From assembly GCF_010119385.1 (NCBI RefSeq), contig NZ_VFIE01000025.1, positions 500 to 64,499 on the forward strand: 64,000 nucleotides of DNA, written 5' to 3'. Shown here piece by piece: positions 55,213 through 64,000 of this stretch; positions within the stretch are counted from its first letter, which is position 1, and the number at the start of each line of letters is the position of its first letter. A program made the translations under genes and the position numbers. The notes beneath the pieces were generated by a model. The model ran no database searches, was not told the origin of the DNA, and was given only the letters and a program-made list of their open reading frames with translations. The stretch comes from Nesterenkonia haasae (GTDB taxonomy: Bacteria; Actinomycetota; Actinomycetes; Actinomycetales; Micrococcaceae).

Positions 55213-56327
55213 CCGCGACCTTCTCAGTCGCCACCCCGCCTGACCAGATGGACGGTGCTGATAGCCAAAACCGCGCCACGCTGTTCCGCCGCGGTGTGCG
55301 CCCGGTGCGGATTGGTCGATTCAGCACCACCTTCTCCATCCGCACCCTGCTGGTGACCTTCGTGCTATTGCTGGCGGCGCTAGCGGTGGCATGGTGGAAC
55401 ATGATCAGCGGCTCAGCCTCGTTGACAGCAGCGGATACGGTCCAGGCACTCCTGGGCGCGGCCGATGAAGGAACTTCCCGGGTCGTCCTAGAGTGGCGAG
55501 CTCCTCGGGTGGTGTTTACTCTGCTCGGCGGTGCCGCCCTGGCCTTGGCAGGCGCGGTCTTCCAATCCCAAACACGCAACCCGCTCGGCAGCCCAGACAT
55601 CATTGGGTTTTCTACCGGCGCCTACACTGGCGCACTGTTGGTGGCGGCCTCGGGTATCAGCGGGCTCTGGGCTACGCCTGCGGGGGCGGTGGCAGGAGGC
55701 GTTGGTACTGGGCTGATTGTCTACCTCTTGGCGTGGAAGCGCGGAGTTTCCGGGATGAGGATCATCATCGTCGGCATCGGGGTCAGCATTTTCCTTGGCT
55801 CGCTCAACACCTATCTCATCACTGTCCTGGAGCTGGAAACGGCGATGTCGGTAGCTACCTGGGGTGCCGGTTCAGTCAATGACATTTCTTGGGTGCATGT
55901 GGTCCCGCTGCTGGCCATGATGTTCTTGACGTTGCCGGTGATGCTCGCTCTTTCCCGGGACATGCGGTTGATGGAGATGGGGGACGACGCCGCAGCAGGA
56001 CTCGGTATCAAGCTCGAACGAGTTCGTCTGGTCCAGTTCCTATGCGGGATCCTCCTGGTAGCCATAGTGACCGCTGCAGCTGGGCCCATCGCGTTCATCG
56101 CCCTGGTGGCTCCTCAGTTGGCGCTTCGGCTTACGGGGGCGCCGTCGGTCCAGCTAATCCCCGCCGCAGCTATGGGAGCACTGCTGCTGACAACCTCCGA
56201 CGCGATTGCACGGGCCGCCATCATCCCGGTCAGCCTGCCAGTCGGCGTCGTCACTCTCATCCTGGGCGGGGGCTACCTGGTGTGGCTGCTGCTCTCCATG
56301 GGTCGATCACGAAAGGCCAAGCCATGA
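55209..56327 (+). CDS. Iron-siderophore ABC permease (FecCD family)
   Basis: 372-residue partner permease. EWRAPRVVFTLLGGAALALAG, GAVFQSQTRNPLGSPDIIG, GDDAAAGLGIKLERV and AAAGPIAFIALVAPQLA are the matching signatures. About ten helices after a 50-residue cytoplasmic N-terminus. GTG start overlaps the first permease stop, and its own stop overlaps the ATPase start. Confidence 0.95.
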   Translation: MTATFSVATPPDQMDGADSQNRATLFRRGVRPVRIGRFSTTFSIRTLLVTFVLLLAALAVAWWNMISGSASLTAADTVQALLGAADEGTSRVVLEWRAPRVVFTLLGGAALALAGAVFQSQTRNPLGSPDIIGFSTGAYTGALLVAASGISGLWATPAGAVAGGVGTGLIVYLLAWKRGVSGMRIIIVGIGVSIFLGSLNTYLITVLELETAMSVATWGAGSVNDISWVHVVPLLAMMFLTLPVMLALSRDMRLMEMGDDAAAGLGIKLERVRLVQFLCGILLVAIVTAAAGPIAFIALVAPQLALRLTGAPSVQLIPAAAMGALLLTTSDAIARAAIIPVSLPVGVVTLILGGGYLVWLLLSMGRSRKAKP

Positions 56328-57154
56328 CCACTGTGCACGCCGAACCAATCCTGACCTCGACAGAAGACGTACACCGACTGGCCGCCCAGGACGTGACCGC
56401 CGGCTATGACACCCGCACGGTGCTGAGAGATTTGAACCTGGAGGTCCCGGAGGGGTCCTTCACCGTCATCATTGGCCCCAACGCCTGTGGCAAGACCACA
56501 CTGCTGCGCAGTCTTGCGAGGCTCGTGCGTCCCGAGGCTGGGCACGTGCTGCTTGACGGTGCGGCGATTACTTCGCTGCCCACTAAACAACTGGCCCGCA
56601 CCGTGGGACTGCTGCCGCAGACATCAGTGGCACCGGAAGGCATCACAGTTGCCGACCTGGTGGCTCGCGGGCGCCACCCTCATCAAGGTCTGTTCTCCCG
56701 GTGGGGGAAAGCGGATGAAGCTGCTGTCCGCAACGCACTTGAAGTGACCGGCACACAGTCTCTGGCCACCCGAGCCGTCGATGAACTCTCCGGAGGTCAG
56801 CGCCAGCGCACATGGATAGCCATGGCTCTGGCTCAGCAGACGCCCATTCTGCTCCTCGATGAGCCCACTACCTACTTAGATATCGCTCACCAGATTGAGG
56901 TCTTGGAACTGTGCACCCAGCTTCGCCTAGAGGGCCGCACCATGGTTGCGGTACTTCACGACCTCAACCACGCACTGCGGTATGCCACGCACCTGGTTGC
57001 CATGCGTGAAGGAGAAATCATCGCTCAGGGCCCACCCGAGGTGATCGGCACTGCGAGCCTCGTCCAAGAAGTCTTCGGAGTGGCTGCCCGGGTGATTGAA
57101 GACCCAGAGACCGGACGTCCGCTGGTCATTCCCAAAGCTCCACAGAAACCCTAG
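56324..57154 (+). CDS. Iron-siderophore ABC transporter ATPase (FepC-like)
   Basis: 276-residue ATPase that drives the permease pair. Walker A GPNACGKTT (51-59), Q-loop in LLPQTSVAPEG, signature ELSGGQRQR, Walker B ILLLDEPT and switch His in VLHDLNHA. The frame stays open far upstream into the permease gene, but ATG 56324 overlapping the permease stop (ATGA) is the coupled start. Confidence 0.96.
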   Translation: MTTVHAEPILTSTEDVHRLAAQDVTAGYDTRTVLRDLNLEVPEGSFTVIIGPNACGKTTLLRSLARLVRPEAGHVLLDGAAITSLPTKQLARTVGLLPQTSVAPEGITVADLVARGRHPHQGLFSRWGKADEAAVRNALEVTGTQSLATRAVDELSGGQRQRTWIAMALAQQTPILLLDEPTTYLDIAHQIEVLELCTQLRLEGRTMVAVLHDLNHALRYATHLVAMREGEIIAQGPPEVIGTASLVQEVFGVAARVIEDPETGRPLVIPKAPQKP

Positions 57155-57219
57155 TGCTTCCGCCCAAGTCGCGCACCGCATCATCCGAAACCTCGAATCA
57201 TCCCTTTGAAGGAGCCCCA

Positions 57220-58296
57220 TTGAAGAGCCCACTGCTTACCCTTACTTCCGTGTTCGCCGTATCCGCCTTGGCGCTAACTGCCTGCGCCGGCACCGAGAAC
57301 GACGACGCCGAGGGCGGTGCTGAAGACACCGGTGACGAAACGACCGGTGCTGAAGACTCAGAGGCCGATGCCGGCGGTAGTGAGGAGGACGGCATTCTCG
57401 CGGTCGTCGACCACAAATACGGTCCTACGGAGGTCCCAGAGCCTGAGGATGGCGAATTGAGCGTCGTCGCACTGGGCTGGTCCGATGCAGAGATTGCCCT
57501 CGCACTGGGTGTGGAACCAATCGCCGTCCATGATTGGTTGGGCTTCGGGGAGGAGAGCCACGGGGTGGGTCCCTGGGCTGCCGATCTCGTCTCCGGAGAT
57601 CCAGAAGTCATTCCGCGTGCAGATGCGGAGCTCGACTATGAACTCATCCAGAGTCTGGACCCCGATGTGATTCTCAACGTCAACTCCGGATACGACGAGG
57701 AAGAGTACAACCGGCTCAATGAGATCGCCCCCACCATTTCTGGACCAGAGGATGCCGCGAACTTCAACCCCGGTTGGGAAGCTCAGACTCAGCTAGTGGC
57801 TGATGCTCTCGGACTCTCGGAAGAGGGTGAGGACCTCATCGCCCAGACCCAGCAGAGCATCGACGATGCCCGGGACGCTCACCCGGAGTTTGAAGGTCTG
57901 GAAGCTGTGACAGGCTCCAAATTCAGCGAAGCGTATGGCCTGCACACTGAGGGCGACATGCGCTGGGACATTCTGCAACTGCTCGGTTTCGACATGTACG
58001 GTCCGGCTGCCGACATCGCTGACCCGGAGAACTTCTACGCTGAGGTCTCTGAGGAGCAGGTCGAGGTCTTCGATGCGGACATCGCCGTCCTATTCCCGAT
58101 CGGCTATTCGCTCGAAGAGCTTGAAGGAGATCCCTTGTTGGCCTCGCTCGATGTGGTTGAGGATGGACGCGCCGTGCTTCTCGACGGTGATGGGCCGTTG
58201 GTTCAGGCATTCAGTGCGGGCAACCCCCTGAGTATTGAAGTTGTCCTGGAAGAGCTCACCCCGCAGCTTGCCGAGGCCGTGGAGAACCTCGACTGA
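57220..58296 (+). CDS. Iron-siderophore substrate-binding lipoprotein
   Basis: 358-residue class III binding protein. TTG 57220 is preceded by AAGGAG at good distance and places the signal peptide and lipobox LALTAC correctly; the longer frame from 57154 does not. An acidic linker is followed by the two-lobed fold (LSVVALGWSDAEIALALG, QSLDPDVILNVNSGY, IAPTISGPED, AVLLDGDGPLVQAFSAG). Captures the ferric siderophore for the permeases. Confidence 0.93.
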   Translation: MKSPLLTLTSVFAVSALALTACAGTENDDAEGGAEDTGDETTGAEDSEADAGGSEEDGILAVVDHKYGPTEVPEPEDGELSVVALGWSDAEIALALGVEPIAVHDWLGFGEESHGVGPWAADLVSGDPEVIPRADAELDYELIQSLDPDVILNVNSGYDEEEYNRLNEIAPTISGPEDAANFNPGWEAQTQLVADALGLSEEGEDLIAQTQQSIDDARDAHPEFEGLEAVTGSKFSEAYGLHTEGDMRWDILQLLGFDMYGPAADIADPENFYAEVSEEQVEVFDADIAVLFPIGYSLEELEGDPLLASLDVVEDGRAVLLDGDGPLVQAFSAGNPLSIEVVLEELTPQLAEAVENLD

Positions 58297-59294
58297 TGCA
58301 GTCCACTGCAGTCCGCCCAGCCACCCGCGCCTACCTCACGAAGGTCGCGCGGGTGGCCAGGCTATCCCCGCACTATCTCCGCCTCACCGTCACCTCCAAA
58401 GACTTGGAGCACTTCGGCCCAGCCGGAGCTCAAGGGTCGCCGCCGGCCTGGGATCAGCGCATCAAGCTCTTCTTGCCCCGCGACGACGGCAGCTACCCGG
58501 AGGTCGGCCTGTTCAATGATCCGCCGGCGCCGGTGATGGAGTGGTACAACGCCTGGCGTCAGCTTGAGGACCACCTCCGCAACCCGATTCGCACCTATAC
58601 GGTGCGCTCCATCCGGACTGATGTCTGCGAGGTAGACATCGACTTCGTCCTCCATGTCGAAGATGACGGACTTTCAGGCCCCGCGGCCTCCTGGGCGATG
58701 GCCGCTCGACCAGGTGATGAGCTGGTCATCATTGGCCCCGATCGGCGCTCCGAGCAGACCGGCGGCGGAATCGACTTCACGCCCGGCTCCGCCCGGGACC
58801 TCCTGATGGCGGGCGATGAGACTGCTGCTCCTGCCATCTGTTCAATTGTGGAGTCCCTGCCGGAGACGTATCACGGGGAGGCGTATCTCGAGGTTCCCAC
58901 CACCGAGGACATCCTGGAGGTTTACTCCCGGTCGAGTGTGCGCCTCCATTGGCTGCCCCGTGATGGAGCCGCGTTAGGTGATGTTCTGACCCCAGCGGTG
59001 CAGGACTGGGGAGCGCGCCGATCCAAGATCTTCGCCGCAAGGCGTGCCACCTGGAAGCCAGGAATGAGCCCGGTGGGCGCGCTCACCGGCACTCCGCAGG
59101 AACTTCCCGAGGTTGATGATGAGTCCGTACTCTGGGAGACCTCGGCGCCGGAGGGCTTCCGCGAATATGCCTGGCTGGCGGGCGAAGCGGGTGTCATCAC
59201 GGGTCTGCGTCGGCACCTGGTCAAGGACGTGGGCATGAGCCGCAAGCAGGTGTCGTTCATGGGCTACTGGAGGCTCGGGCGGCCCGGCGCCTAG
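58296..59294 (+). CDS. Siderophore-interacting FAD reductase (ViuB/SIP family)
   Basis: 332-residue cytoplasmic flavin reductase that frees iron from imported siderophores. FAD-binding [27 protein letters not shown], then the NAD-binding domain ([29 protein letters not shown]) and the closing [28 protein letters not shown]. The ATG overlaps the binding-protein stop (TGATG). Confidence 0.94.
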   Translation: MQSTAVRPATRAYLTKVARVARLSPHYLRLTVTSKDLEHFGPAGAQGSPPAWDQRIKLFLPRDDGSYPEVGLFNDPPAPVMEWYNAWRQLEDHLRNPIRTYTVRSIRTDVCEVDIDFVLHVEDDGLSGPAASWAMAARPGDELVIIGPDRRSEQTGGGIDFTPGSARDLLMAGDETAAPAICSIVESLPETYHGEAYLEVPTTEDILEVYSRSSVRLHWLPRDGAALGDVLTPAVQDWGARRSKIFAARRATWKPGMSPVGALTGTPQELPEVDDESVLWETSAPEGFREYAWLAGEAGVITGLRRHLVKDVGMSRKQVSFMGYWRLGRPGA

Positions 59295-59436
59295 TCTCCA
59301 GGTGGGACAGTCGGTAGGTCGAGAACCCTCAATTCAACGGTGTCCTACTGACTGTTGCAACAGAAGTCTCCGGGGCCCAAAAAGTGGGACATCCGGTGGG
59401 ATAAAGCCCCATCACTCCTGTGAAGTCCCATCCTGT

Positions 59437-59450
59437 CTCCCACGTGGGAG
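59437..59450 (+). promoter_or_regulatory. Palindrome covering the presumed rlmN ribosome-binding site
   Basis: CTCCCACGTGGGAG is a perfect 14-base palindrome ending 10 bases before the rlmN ATG and containing the GGGAG that could serve as its ribosome-binding site. The leader 59295-59436 repeats GTGGGA several times and can pair with GTCCCA. Could fold to limit translation; inference only. Confidence 0.35.
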
Positions 59451-59460
59451 AATGGGCGAG

Positions 59461-60801
59461 ATGTCTGAGAAAAAAGCTGCTGCCGCGTCATCGTCCTCCG
59501 ATTCACGCCCCCAGGTCCGCCCCAAGGCTGAGGGGTGGAGTCAGCCCCTGGACGCTGAGGGCCGTCCCAAACTGCAGTTCGCACAGCCTAAGCGGATTAA
59601 GCAGCCGCCCAAACACTTTGCGGACCTGACGTTGGAGGAACGGCAGGAATGGGTCAGAGAGCAGGGCCTGCCGGGTTTCCGAGCAAAGCAGCTCAGCGTC
59701 CACTACTTCCAGCACTACACCTCAGATCCCGCGCGAATGACCGATCTTCCGGCTGAAAACCGAGAGCAGATGGTCGCGGATTTTCTGCCGCCGCTGCTCA
59801 CCCAGGTGCGTAGGCTGACCACGGACGACGGCGCCACGATCAAGTTCCTGTGGAGGCTGTTCGACGGTGCCCTGGTGGAGTCGGTGCTGATGCGGTACAA
59901 GTCCCGCATCACCCTGTGCATCTCCAGCCAGTGCGGCTGCGGAATGAACTGTCCCTTCTGCGCGACCGGGCAGAACGGTCTGACTCGCAATATGTCCACC
60001 GCAGAGATCGTGGACCAGATTGTGCAAGCCAACCGTGTGATTGCCGCAGGTGAGCTTGATGCCCCCACGGCGGCGGAGATTGCCGAAGAATCCGATCACG
60101 CCGGCCTGGGGGAGGAGACCGACTTCGCCGATGCTGGGATTTCTTCGGCGAAACAGGGCCAAGCCTCCTCAACGCAGCAGCCAGCAACCGGCCCTCAGCG
60201 GGTCTCCAATATTGTTTTCATGGGCATGGGAGAGCCCCTGGCCAACTATAAGCGCGTGATGAACGCAGTCCGGCGGATGATCGATCCCGCACCCGAAGGC
60301 CTAGGTATGAGCGCTCGCGGGATCACCATCTCCACCGTTGGGCTAGTGCCTGCCATCCGGAAACTTGCGGATGAGAACCTGCCCATCACCTTCGCGCTGA
60401 GTCTCCACGCCCCTGATGACGAGTTGCGGGACGAGCTGATCCCGGTCAACTCACGGTGGAAGGCCGATGAGGCCATCGACGCCGCCCGTTACTACTACGA
60501 GACCACCGGTCGCCGTGTCTCCATTGAGTACGCCCTGATCAAAGATATGAACGACCACCCTTGGCGGGCGGAACTGCTGGCCAAGAAGCTCAACGCTCGC
60601 GGACGAGGGTGGGTGCACGTCAACCCGATACCGCTGAACCCGACACCCAACTCTGTGTGGACCTCCTCTGAGCCAGCGGCTATGCAGGAATTCATCGACC
60701 GGCTCAATGATGCCGGGGTGCCGACCACCCTGCGTGATACCCGCGGCAAAGAAATTGACGGTGCCTGCGGCCAACTAGCTGCTGCGGATGAACAGGGCTG
60801 A
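59461..60801 (+). CDS. rlmN: 23S rRNA / tRNA adenine-C2 methyltransferase, radical SAM
   Basis: Methylates A2503 of 23S rRNA and A37 of some tRNAs. 446 residues. The radical-SAM cluster is Cys160, Cys164, Cys167 (CGMNCPFC); the SAM-binding [12 protein letters not shown] and the methyl-carrier Cys in GACGQLAA are intact. Between them is an insertion of about 35 residues (after AGELDAPTA, before RVSNIVFMG), acidic then Ser/Gln-rich, absent from typical RlmN. A 45-residue low-complexity N-terminus is also present. ATG 59452 is an alternative. Confidence 0.94.
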   Translation: MSEKKAAAASSSSDSRPQVRPKAEGWSQPLDAEGRPKLQFAQPKRIKQPPKHFADLTLEERQEWVREQGLPGFRAKQLSVHYFQHYTSDPARMTDLPAENREQMVADFLPPLLTQVRRLTTDDGATIKFLWRLFDGALVESVLMRYKSRITLCISSQCGCGMNCPFCATGQNGLTRNMSTAEIVDQIVQANRVIAAGELDAPTAAEIAEESDHAGLGEETDFADAGISSAKQGQASSTQQPATGPQRVSNIVFMGMGEPLANYKRVMNAVRRMIDPAPEGLGMSARGITISTVGLVPAIRKLADENLPITFALSLHAPDDELRDELIPVNSRWKADEAIDAARYYYETTGRRVSIEYALIKDMNDHPWRAELLAKKLNARGRGWVHVNPIPLNPTPNSVWTSSEPAAMQEFIDRLNDAGVPTTLRDTRGKEIDGACGQLAAADEQG

Positions 60802-60830
60802 CTCGTAACCAGCGGAAGTAAGGTGGAGGG

Positions 60831-62000
60831 ATGAAACCTTCACGGCGCTCTGAAGTCCCCGGCTTCGAAGTCATGAGCATCCTGGCCGAGATCGAACGGC
60901 TCCGCTCGACGGGGAGGGACATCGTCTCCCTGACCGCGGGTGAACCCGGTTCCGGCGCGCCACCTGCGGTGAACGCCGCCGCAGCTCAAGTCCATGCCGG
61001 CAACACCGTGCTGAACTACTCGCCCGCCTTTGGGATCGCGCCACTGCGGCAAGGACTCGCCGAGCACTACCAGAAATGGTACGGCGTGGATGTCCCGGTG
61101 GAGCGGATCGCGGTCACCACCGGGTCCTCTGGTGCATTCGTGCTGAGCTTCCTGGCAGCCTTCGACCACGGGGACCGGGTGGCACTGGCTCGTCCCGGCT
61201 ACCCGGCGTACCGGAACATTCTGAGCAGCCTTGGAGTCGAGGTGGTGGACTTAGATTGCGGCCCAGACGTCAGATTCCAACCGACCCCCGAGCAGCTTGA
61301 GGCCGAGGTCGCAGCGAACGGGCCACTGCGCGGTCTGATGGTGGCGTCTCCCGCGAACCCCACCGGCACAATGGTCGACCGCGAGCAGCTCACCGGCCTG
61401 GCCCACTGGTGCCGAAGCAATGACGTGCAGCTCATCTCCGACGAGATATACCACGGCATCACCTTCGCCCACCCGGGCATCAGTGCATTGGAAGTCGATG
61501 ATGAGGCTGTGGTGATTTCCTCGTTCTCCAAATACTGGGGGATGCCAGGTTGGCGGCTCGGTTGGGCGGTGCTGCCAGATCACCTGGTTGACCCGGTCTC
61601 TCGCCTGGCCGGGAACGTGGCGCTGTGTCCGCCCCACGGCTCACAGATCGCTGCGGCGGAAGCCTTCACTGACGAATCAATGAGGTTTGCTGCCTCGCAG
61701 CTGGATGACTACGCCGCGGCCCGAGCTCTGGTCTTGGATGCTCTTCCGTCCATGGGATGGGCCAATGCAGCCCCAGCAGATGGCGCCTTCTACGTATACG
61801 CCCATATCGGGGAGCACCTCAAACGCCACGGGAGCTCCACCGCATATGCCAAGACTCTGCTTCATGAGGCATCTGTAGCAGTGGTACCGGGAACGGACTT
61901 TGATCCGGTCAACGGCCATGAATGGGTGCGGCTCAGCCTGGCACCAGGATCTGCGACAGTCGCAGAGGGTGTCGACAGAATAAGGAGCTTCCATGCATGA
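60831..62000 (+). CDS. Class I/II PLP-dependent aminotransferase
   Basis: 389 residues, fold-type I. VSLTAGEPG, ASPANPTGTMVDREQL, the Asp/Tyr pair LISDEIYHG, and the Schiff-base Lys234 in SSFSKYWGMPGWRLGW are clear. Resembles aspartate- or branched-chain-type transaminases; the substrate cannot be decided. GTGGAGGG precedes the ATG. The end lies nine bases before modA. Confidence 0.92.
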   Translation: MKPSRRSEVPGFEVMSILAEIERLRSTGRDIVSLTAGEPGSGAPPAVNAAAAQVHAGNTVLNYSPAFGIAPLRQGLAEHYQKWYGVDVPVERIAVTTGSSGAFVLSFLAAFDHGDRVALARPGYPAYRNILSSLGVEVVDLDCGPDVRFQPTPEQLEAEVAANGPLRGLMVASPANPTGTMVDREQLTGLAHWCRSNDVQLISDEIYHGITFAHPGISALEVDDEAVVISSFSKYWGMPGWRLGWAVLPDHLVDPVSRLAGNVALCPPHGSQIAAAEAFTDESMRFAASQLDDYAAARALVLDALPSMGWANAAPADGAFYVYAHIGEHLKRHGSSTAYAKTLLHEASVAVVPGTDFDPVNGHEWVRLSLAPGSATVAEGVDRIRSFHA

Positions 62001-62009
62001 GCCCCGACC

Positions 62010-62762
62010 ATGAGGGGCGGTGGCACACTGCTGACCAGTGCCGCAGCGGTGGGCGCGGCCCTGCTGGGCGGCTGCGCGGAGCCAGACCACTCGCTCACGG
62101 TCTTTGCCGCAGCCTCACTCCATGAACCCTTCCAGCAGATAGGTGAGACCTTCACCCAAGAGACCGGCATCGAGGTGGTATTCAACACTGCGGGATCCTC
62201 AGGTCTGGTCGACCAACTGAAAAACGGAGCACCGGGGGATGTGTTGGCCACCGCGGACGAGGCCACTATGGATCGCGCCGAACGTGCGGGACTCCTAGCC
62301 AAAGACCCTGTGGTCTTCGCCCAGAACTACATGGTGATCGTCGCCCCGGAAGGCAACCCTGCCGAGATAGGCAGTATCTCTGACTTAGCGGAACTGACCA
62401 GCGTGAGCCTCTGCGCACCACAGGTGCCCTGCGGTGCCGCTGCGTTGAGACTCCTCACCGAGGGCGGAGTAGAGCTCAGTCCCGCCTCCGAGGAGCTCTC
62501 CGTCACCGATGTGCTCGGACGTGTCCGCACAGGCGAGGCAGAAGCGGGTCTGGTCTATACGACCTCCGCACAGCAGGCCGGTGATGACATTGAGGTCATC
62601 ACCATCAGCGGTGCCGCAGCGGATCCCAATAGCTACCCGGTCGCTGAGCTGGAGGCTGCGAACCTCCCGGAGGAAGCGCAGCTCTTTGTGGAGCACCTCT
62701 TGGGCGAATCTGCCCAGCAAACCCTCGCTGATGCTGGCTTCACGCGGGTAAAGGGGCCCTGA
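62010..62762 (+). CDS. modA: Molybdate-binding lipoprotein of an ABC transporter
   Basis: 250-residue binding protein that captures molybdate or tungstate outside the cell. Lipobox LLGGC, then TVFAAASLHEPFQQIG, NTAGSSGLVDQL, GAPGDVLATADE, and VRTGEAEAGLVYTTSA, all standard for ModA. Start 62010 has no good ribosome-binding site and probably relies on coupling to the aminotransferase stop nine bases upstream. Overlaps modB by one base (TGATG). Confidence 0.93.
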   Translation: MRGGGTLLTSAAAVGAALLGGCAEPDHSLTVFAAASLHEPFQQIGETFTQETGIEVVFNTAGSSGLVDQLKNGAPGDVLATADEATMDRAERAGLLAKDPVVFAQNYMVIVAPEGNPAEIGSISDLAELTSVSLCAPQVPCGAAALRLLTEGGVELSPASEELSVTDVLGRVRTGEAEAGLVYTTSAQQAGDDIEVITISGAAADPNSYPVAELEAANLPEEAQLFVEHLLGESAQQTLADAGFTRVKGP

Positions 62763-63556
62763 TGGCGACACCTGTTGCCGCGCCTCCTCGATGGGTGCTG
62801 CTTCCCGCTGTGCTGGGAACGCTGCTGATTGTGTTGCCGGTCGCTGCGATGCTCACCCGTCCGAACTGGAGCGAGTTGCCGGCACTGTTGACTTCTCAGG
62901 CAGCACTGGCAGCTCTGGGTCTCAGCGTGTGGACCGCGCTGACAGCAACGCTGCTCTGCATTCTTCTCGGAGTGCCGTTGGCGCTCCTGTTGGCACATGC
63001 TCGCTTCCGTGGCCTCACCGTGGTGCGCTCTGTGGTGTTGCTGCCGCTGGTTCTCCCTCCAGTGGTGGGAGGGCTTGCGCTGTTGTACACCTTTGGACGG
63101 CAGGGCCTCCTTGGTGGGGCCTTCGAACTGCTCGGAGTCCAGGTCGCGTATTCGAGTCTTGCGGTAGTTCTTGCTCAGACCTTCGTGGCGATGCCGTTTT
63201 TGGTGGTCAGCGTCGAAACGGCTGTGCGCGGTCTGGACCGGGATGTGCTCGACGCCGCCGCCGTGGATGGCGCCGGGCGCACCGGTATTCTGCGTCACAT
63301 CACTGTGCCATTGATTCTTCCTGGCCTCATCTCCGGGGCGGTGCTGGCCTTCGCCCGCAGCCTCGGAGAGTTCGGCGCCACATTGGCCTTCGCCGGCAGC
63401 GTTCAAGGAATCACGCGTACGGTGCCGCTGGAGATATACCTCCAACGAGAGTCTGATCCGGACGCCGCGATTGCGCTGTCGATCCTGCTGATCATCGTTG
63501 CCGTGGTGGTCATCTCGCTGGCCTATAGCCGTAGGTCACGCGTCGTAGAGCACTAG
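62762..63556 (+). CDS. modB: Molybdate ABC transporter permease
   Basis: 264-residue permease with five to six helices. LPLVLPPVVGGLALLYTFG, AMPFLVVSVETAVRGLD, the ATPase-docking loop VLDAAAVDGAGRTGILRHI and RSLGEFGATLAFAGS are typical of ModB. The expected modC ATPase gene does not follow: the next gene is on the other strand and overlaps by four bases. An ATPase from elsewhere must power it. Confidence 0.94.
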   Translation: MATPVAAPPRWVLLPAVLGTLLIVLPVAAMLTRPNWSELPALLTSQAALAALGLSVWTALTATLLCILLGVPLALLLAHARFRGLTVVRSVVLLPLVLPPVVGGLALLYTFGRQGLLGGAFELLGVQVAYSSLAVVLAQTFVAMPFLVVSVETAVRGLDRDVLDAAAVDGAGRTGILRHITVPLILPGLISGAVLAFARSLGEFGATLAFAGSVQGITRTVPLEIYLQRESDPDAAIALSILLIIVAVVVISLAYSRRSRVVEH

Positions 63557-64000
63557 AGACATAAGCCGTCATCGCCGACACCACGCTGGCAGATCAGTGT
63601 GCGTTCCACCTGCACGAGTTGATAGTCGCCGTCAACGCCCTCCACAGTGATGAAGAGTCGCTCTCCGGCCAAGGAATCGTCCAGATATCCGGTGACATCG
63701 GCACGGTAGAACTCCTCACCGGTGTCCTCTGGAGAACTGATCAGGGCCCAATCAGGGCCAGCCGGTTCGCCCTCAGCGTCCATCATCTGTTCATCAGGAC
63801 CGATGACCCGCTCAGCGACGGACTCAACAATGGCTTCGCTTTGTTCAGTCGGTGGGACTTCATCGAGGTAGTCCTCTGTAATGTCCTGTGTCTCGCCGAA
63901 GAAGTAGAGACCGGCTCCATGGCCGATTTGCCCCGACTCCATCCAGCCGTAACCATCGGCAAGGACAATTTCGGTCCAACTGCCCTGCTCATCGTCCTCT
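63553..64000 (-). CDS. Hypothetical protein with SH3-like segment, 5' end outside window
   Basis: The frame is open to the right edge, so the start lies outside; ATG 63942 is internal. The visible 149 residues begin with a short segment GSWTEIVLADGYGWMESG, like a bacterial SH3 strand pair. A Glu/Asp-rich helical part and a C-terminal beta-rich domain (EEFYRADVTGYLDDSLAG, RLFITVEGVDGDYQLVQVE) ending in two cysteines follow. Probably secreted. Function unknown. Confidence 0.7.
   Translation of the reverse strand, partial: EDDEQGSWTEIVLADGYGWMESGQIGHGAGLYFFGETQDITEDYLDEVPPTEQSEAIVESVAERVIGPDEQMMDAEGEPAGPDWALISSPEDTGEEFYRADVTGYLDDSLAGERLFITVEGVDGDYQLVQVERTLICQRGVGDDGLCL

Noticed and set aside
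55889-56323. Long N-terminal extension of the siderophore ATPase frame
   Set aside because: It lies entirely inside the second permease gene in another frame; the ATPase fold begins after ATG 56324.

Overview
The window reads as one stretch of chromosome from a high-GC Gram-positive actinobacterium, most likely of the order Micrococcales. The support is the many lipobox lipoproteins, an Rpf-type cell-wall lysin, a dnaK-grpE-dnaJ-hspR operon preceded by HAIR operators, a UDP-galactopyranose mutase, MocR and GntR regulators, and many start codons that sit 5-9 bases after a -10 hexamer (leaderless mRNAs). Placement below order level is a guess. I see no rRNA, tRNA, insertion sequence, prophage or CRISPR array. 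Genes are dense and both outermost genes run off the window.

Layout. 1-8.0 kb: an SH3/Rpf cell-wall protein (cut at the left edge), hisD, an MscS-type channel, an AMIN-like lipoprotein, an SDR enzyme, a small unknown protein, an MBL-fold hydrolase and a glutathionyl-hydroquinone-reductase-like enzyme. 8.1-23.7 kb: a glycan-related region made of a carboxylesterase lipoprotein, a GH3 lipoprotein, a small lipoprotein, then an operon of a domain-swapped membrane-anchored GH3, a second GH3, a GtrA-like membrane protein, a GT2 glycosyltransferase and glf, closed by a convergent AgrC-like histidine kinase and LytTR response regulator. 23.8-27.6 kb: an SGNH hydrolase and divergent gabT/gabD for GABA breakdown. 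27.7-32.1 kb: the HspR-controlled DnaK operon. 32.1-35.3 kb: a PBP, trmB and a lone winged-helix protein. 35.5-39.8 kb: a zinc metallochaperone (AztD) and copZ-copA. 39.8-46.5 kb: four small-molecule exporters with LysR and MocR regulators, an orphan RES-domain protein and a Nudix hydrolase. 46.6-53.9 kb: a two-HTH GntR regulator divergent from bifunctional putA, then a PaiB-like protein and an amidohydrolase. 54.0-59.3 kb: an iron-siderophore uptake operon with a DtxR-like box upstream. 59.4-64 kb: rlmN, an aminotransferase, modA-modB without modC, and a protein cut at the right edge.

The most interesting signal is regulatory. Three promoters in the glycan region (upstream of the carboxylesterase, the GH3 lipoprotein and the domain-swapped GH3) each carry two copies of a motif AC-N3-TT-R-TG spaced exactly 21 bases apart, 41, 42 or 52 bases before a -10-like hexamer. 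Two direct repeats at 21-base spacing is how LytTR regulators bind, and a LytTR response regulator with its sensor kinase is encoded at the end of the same region. I infer a self-contained, signal-responsive system in which an AgrC/AgrA-like pair switches on surface and cytoplasmic glycosidases, an esterase and glycosyl transfer involving galactofuranose.
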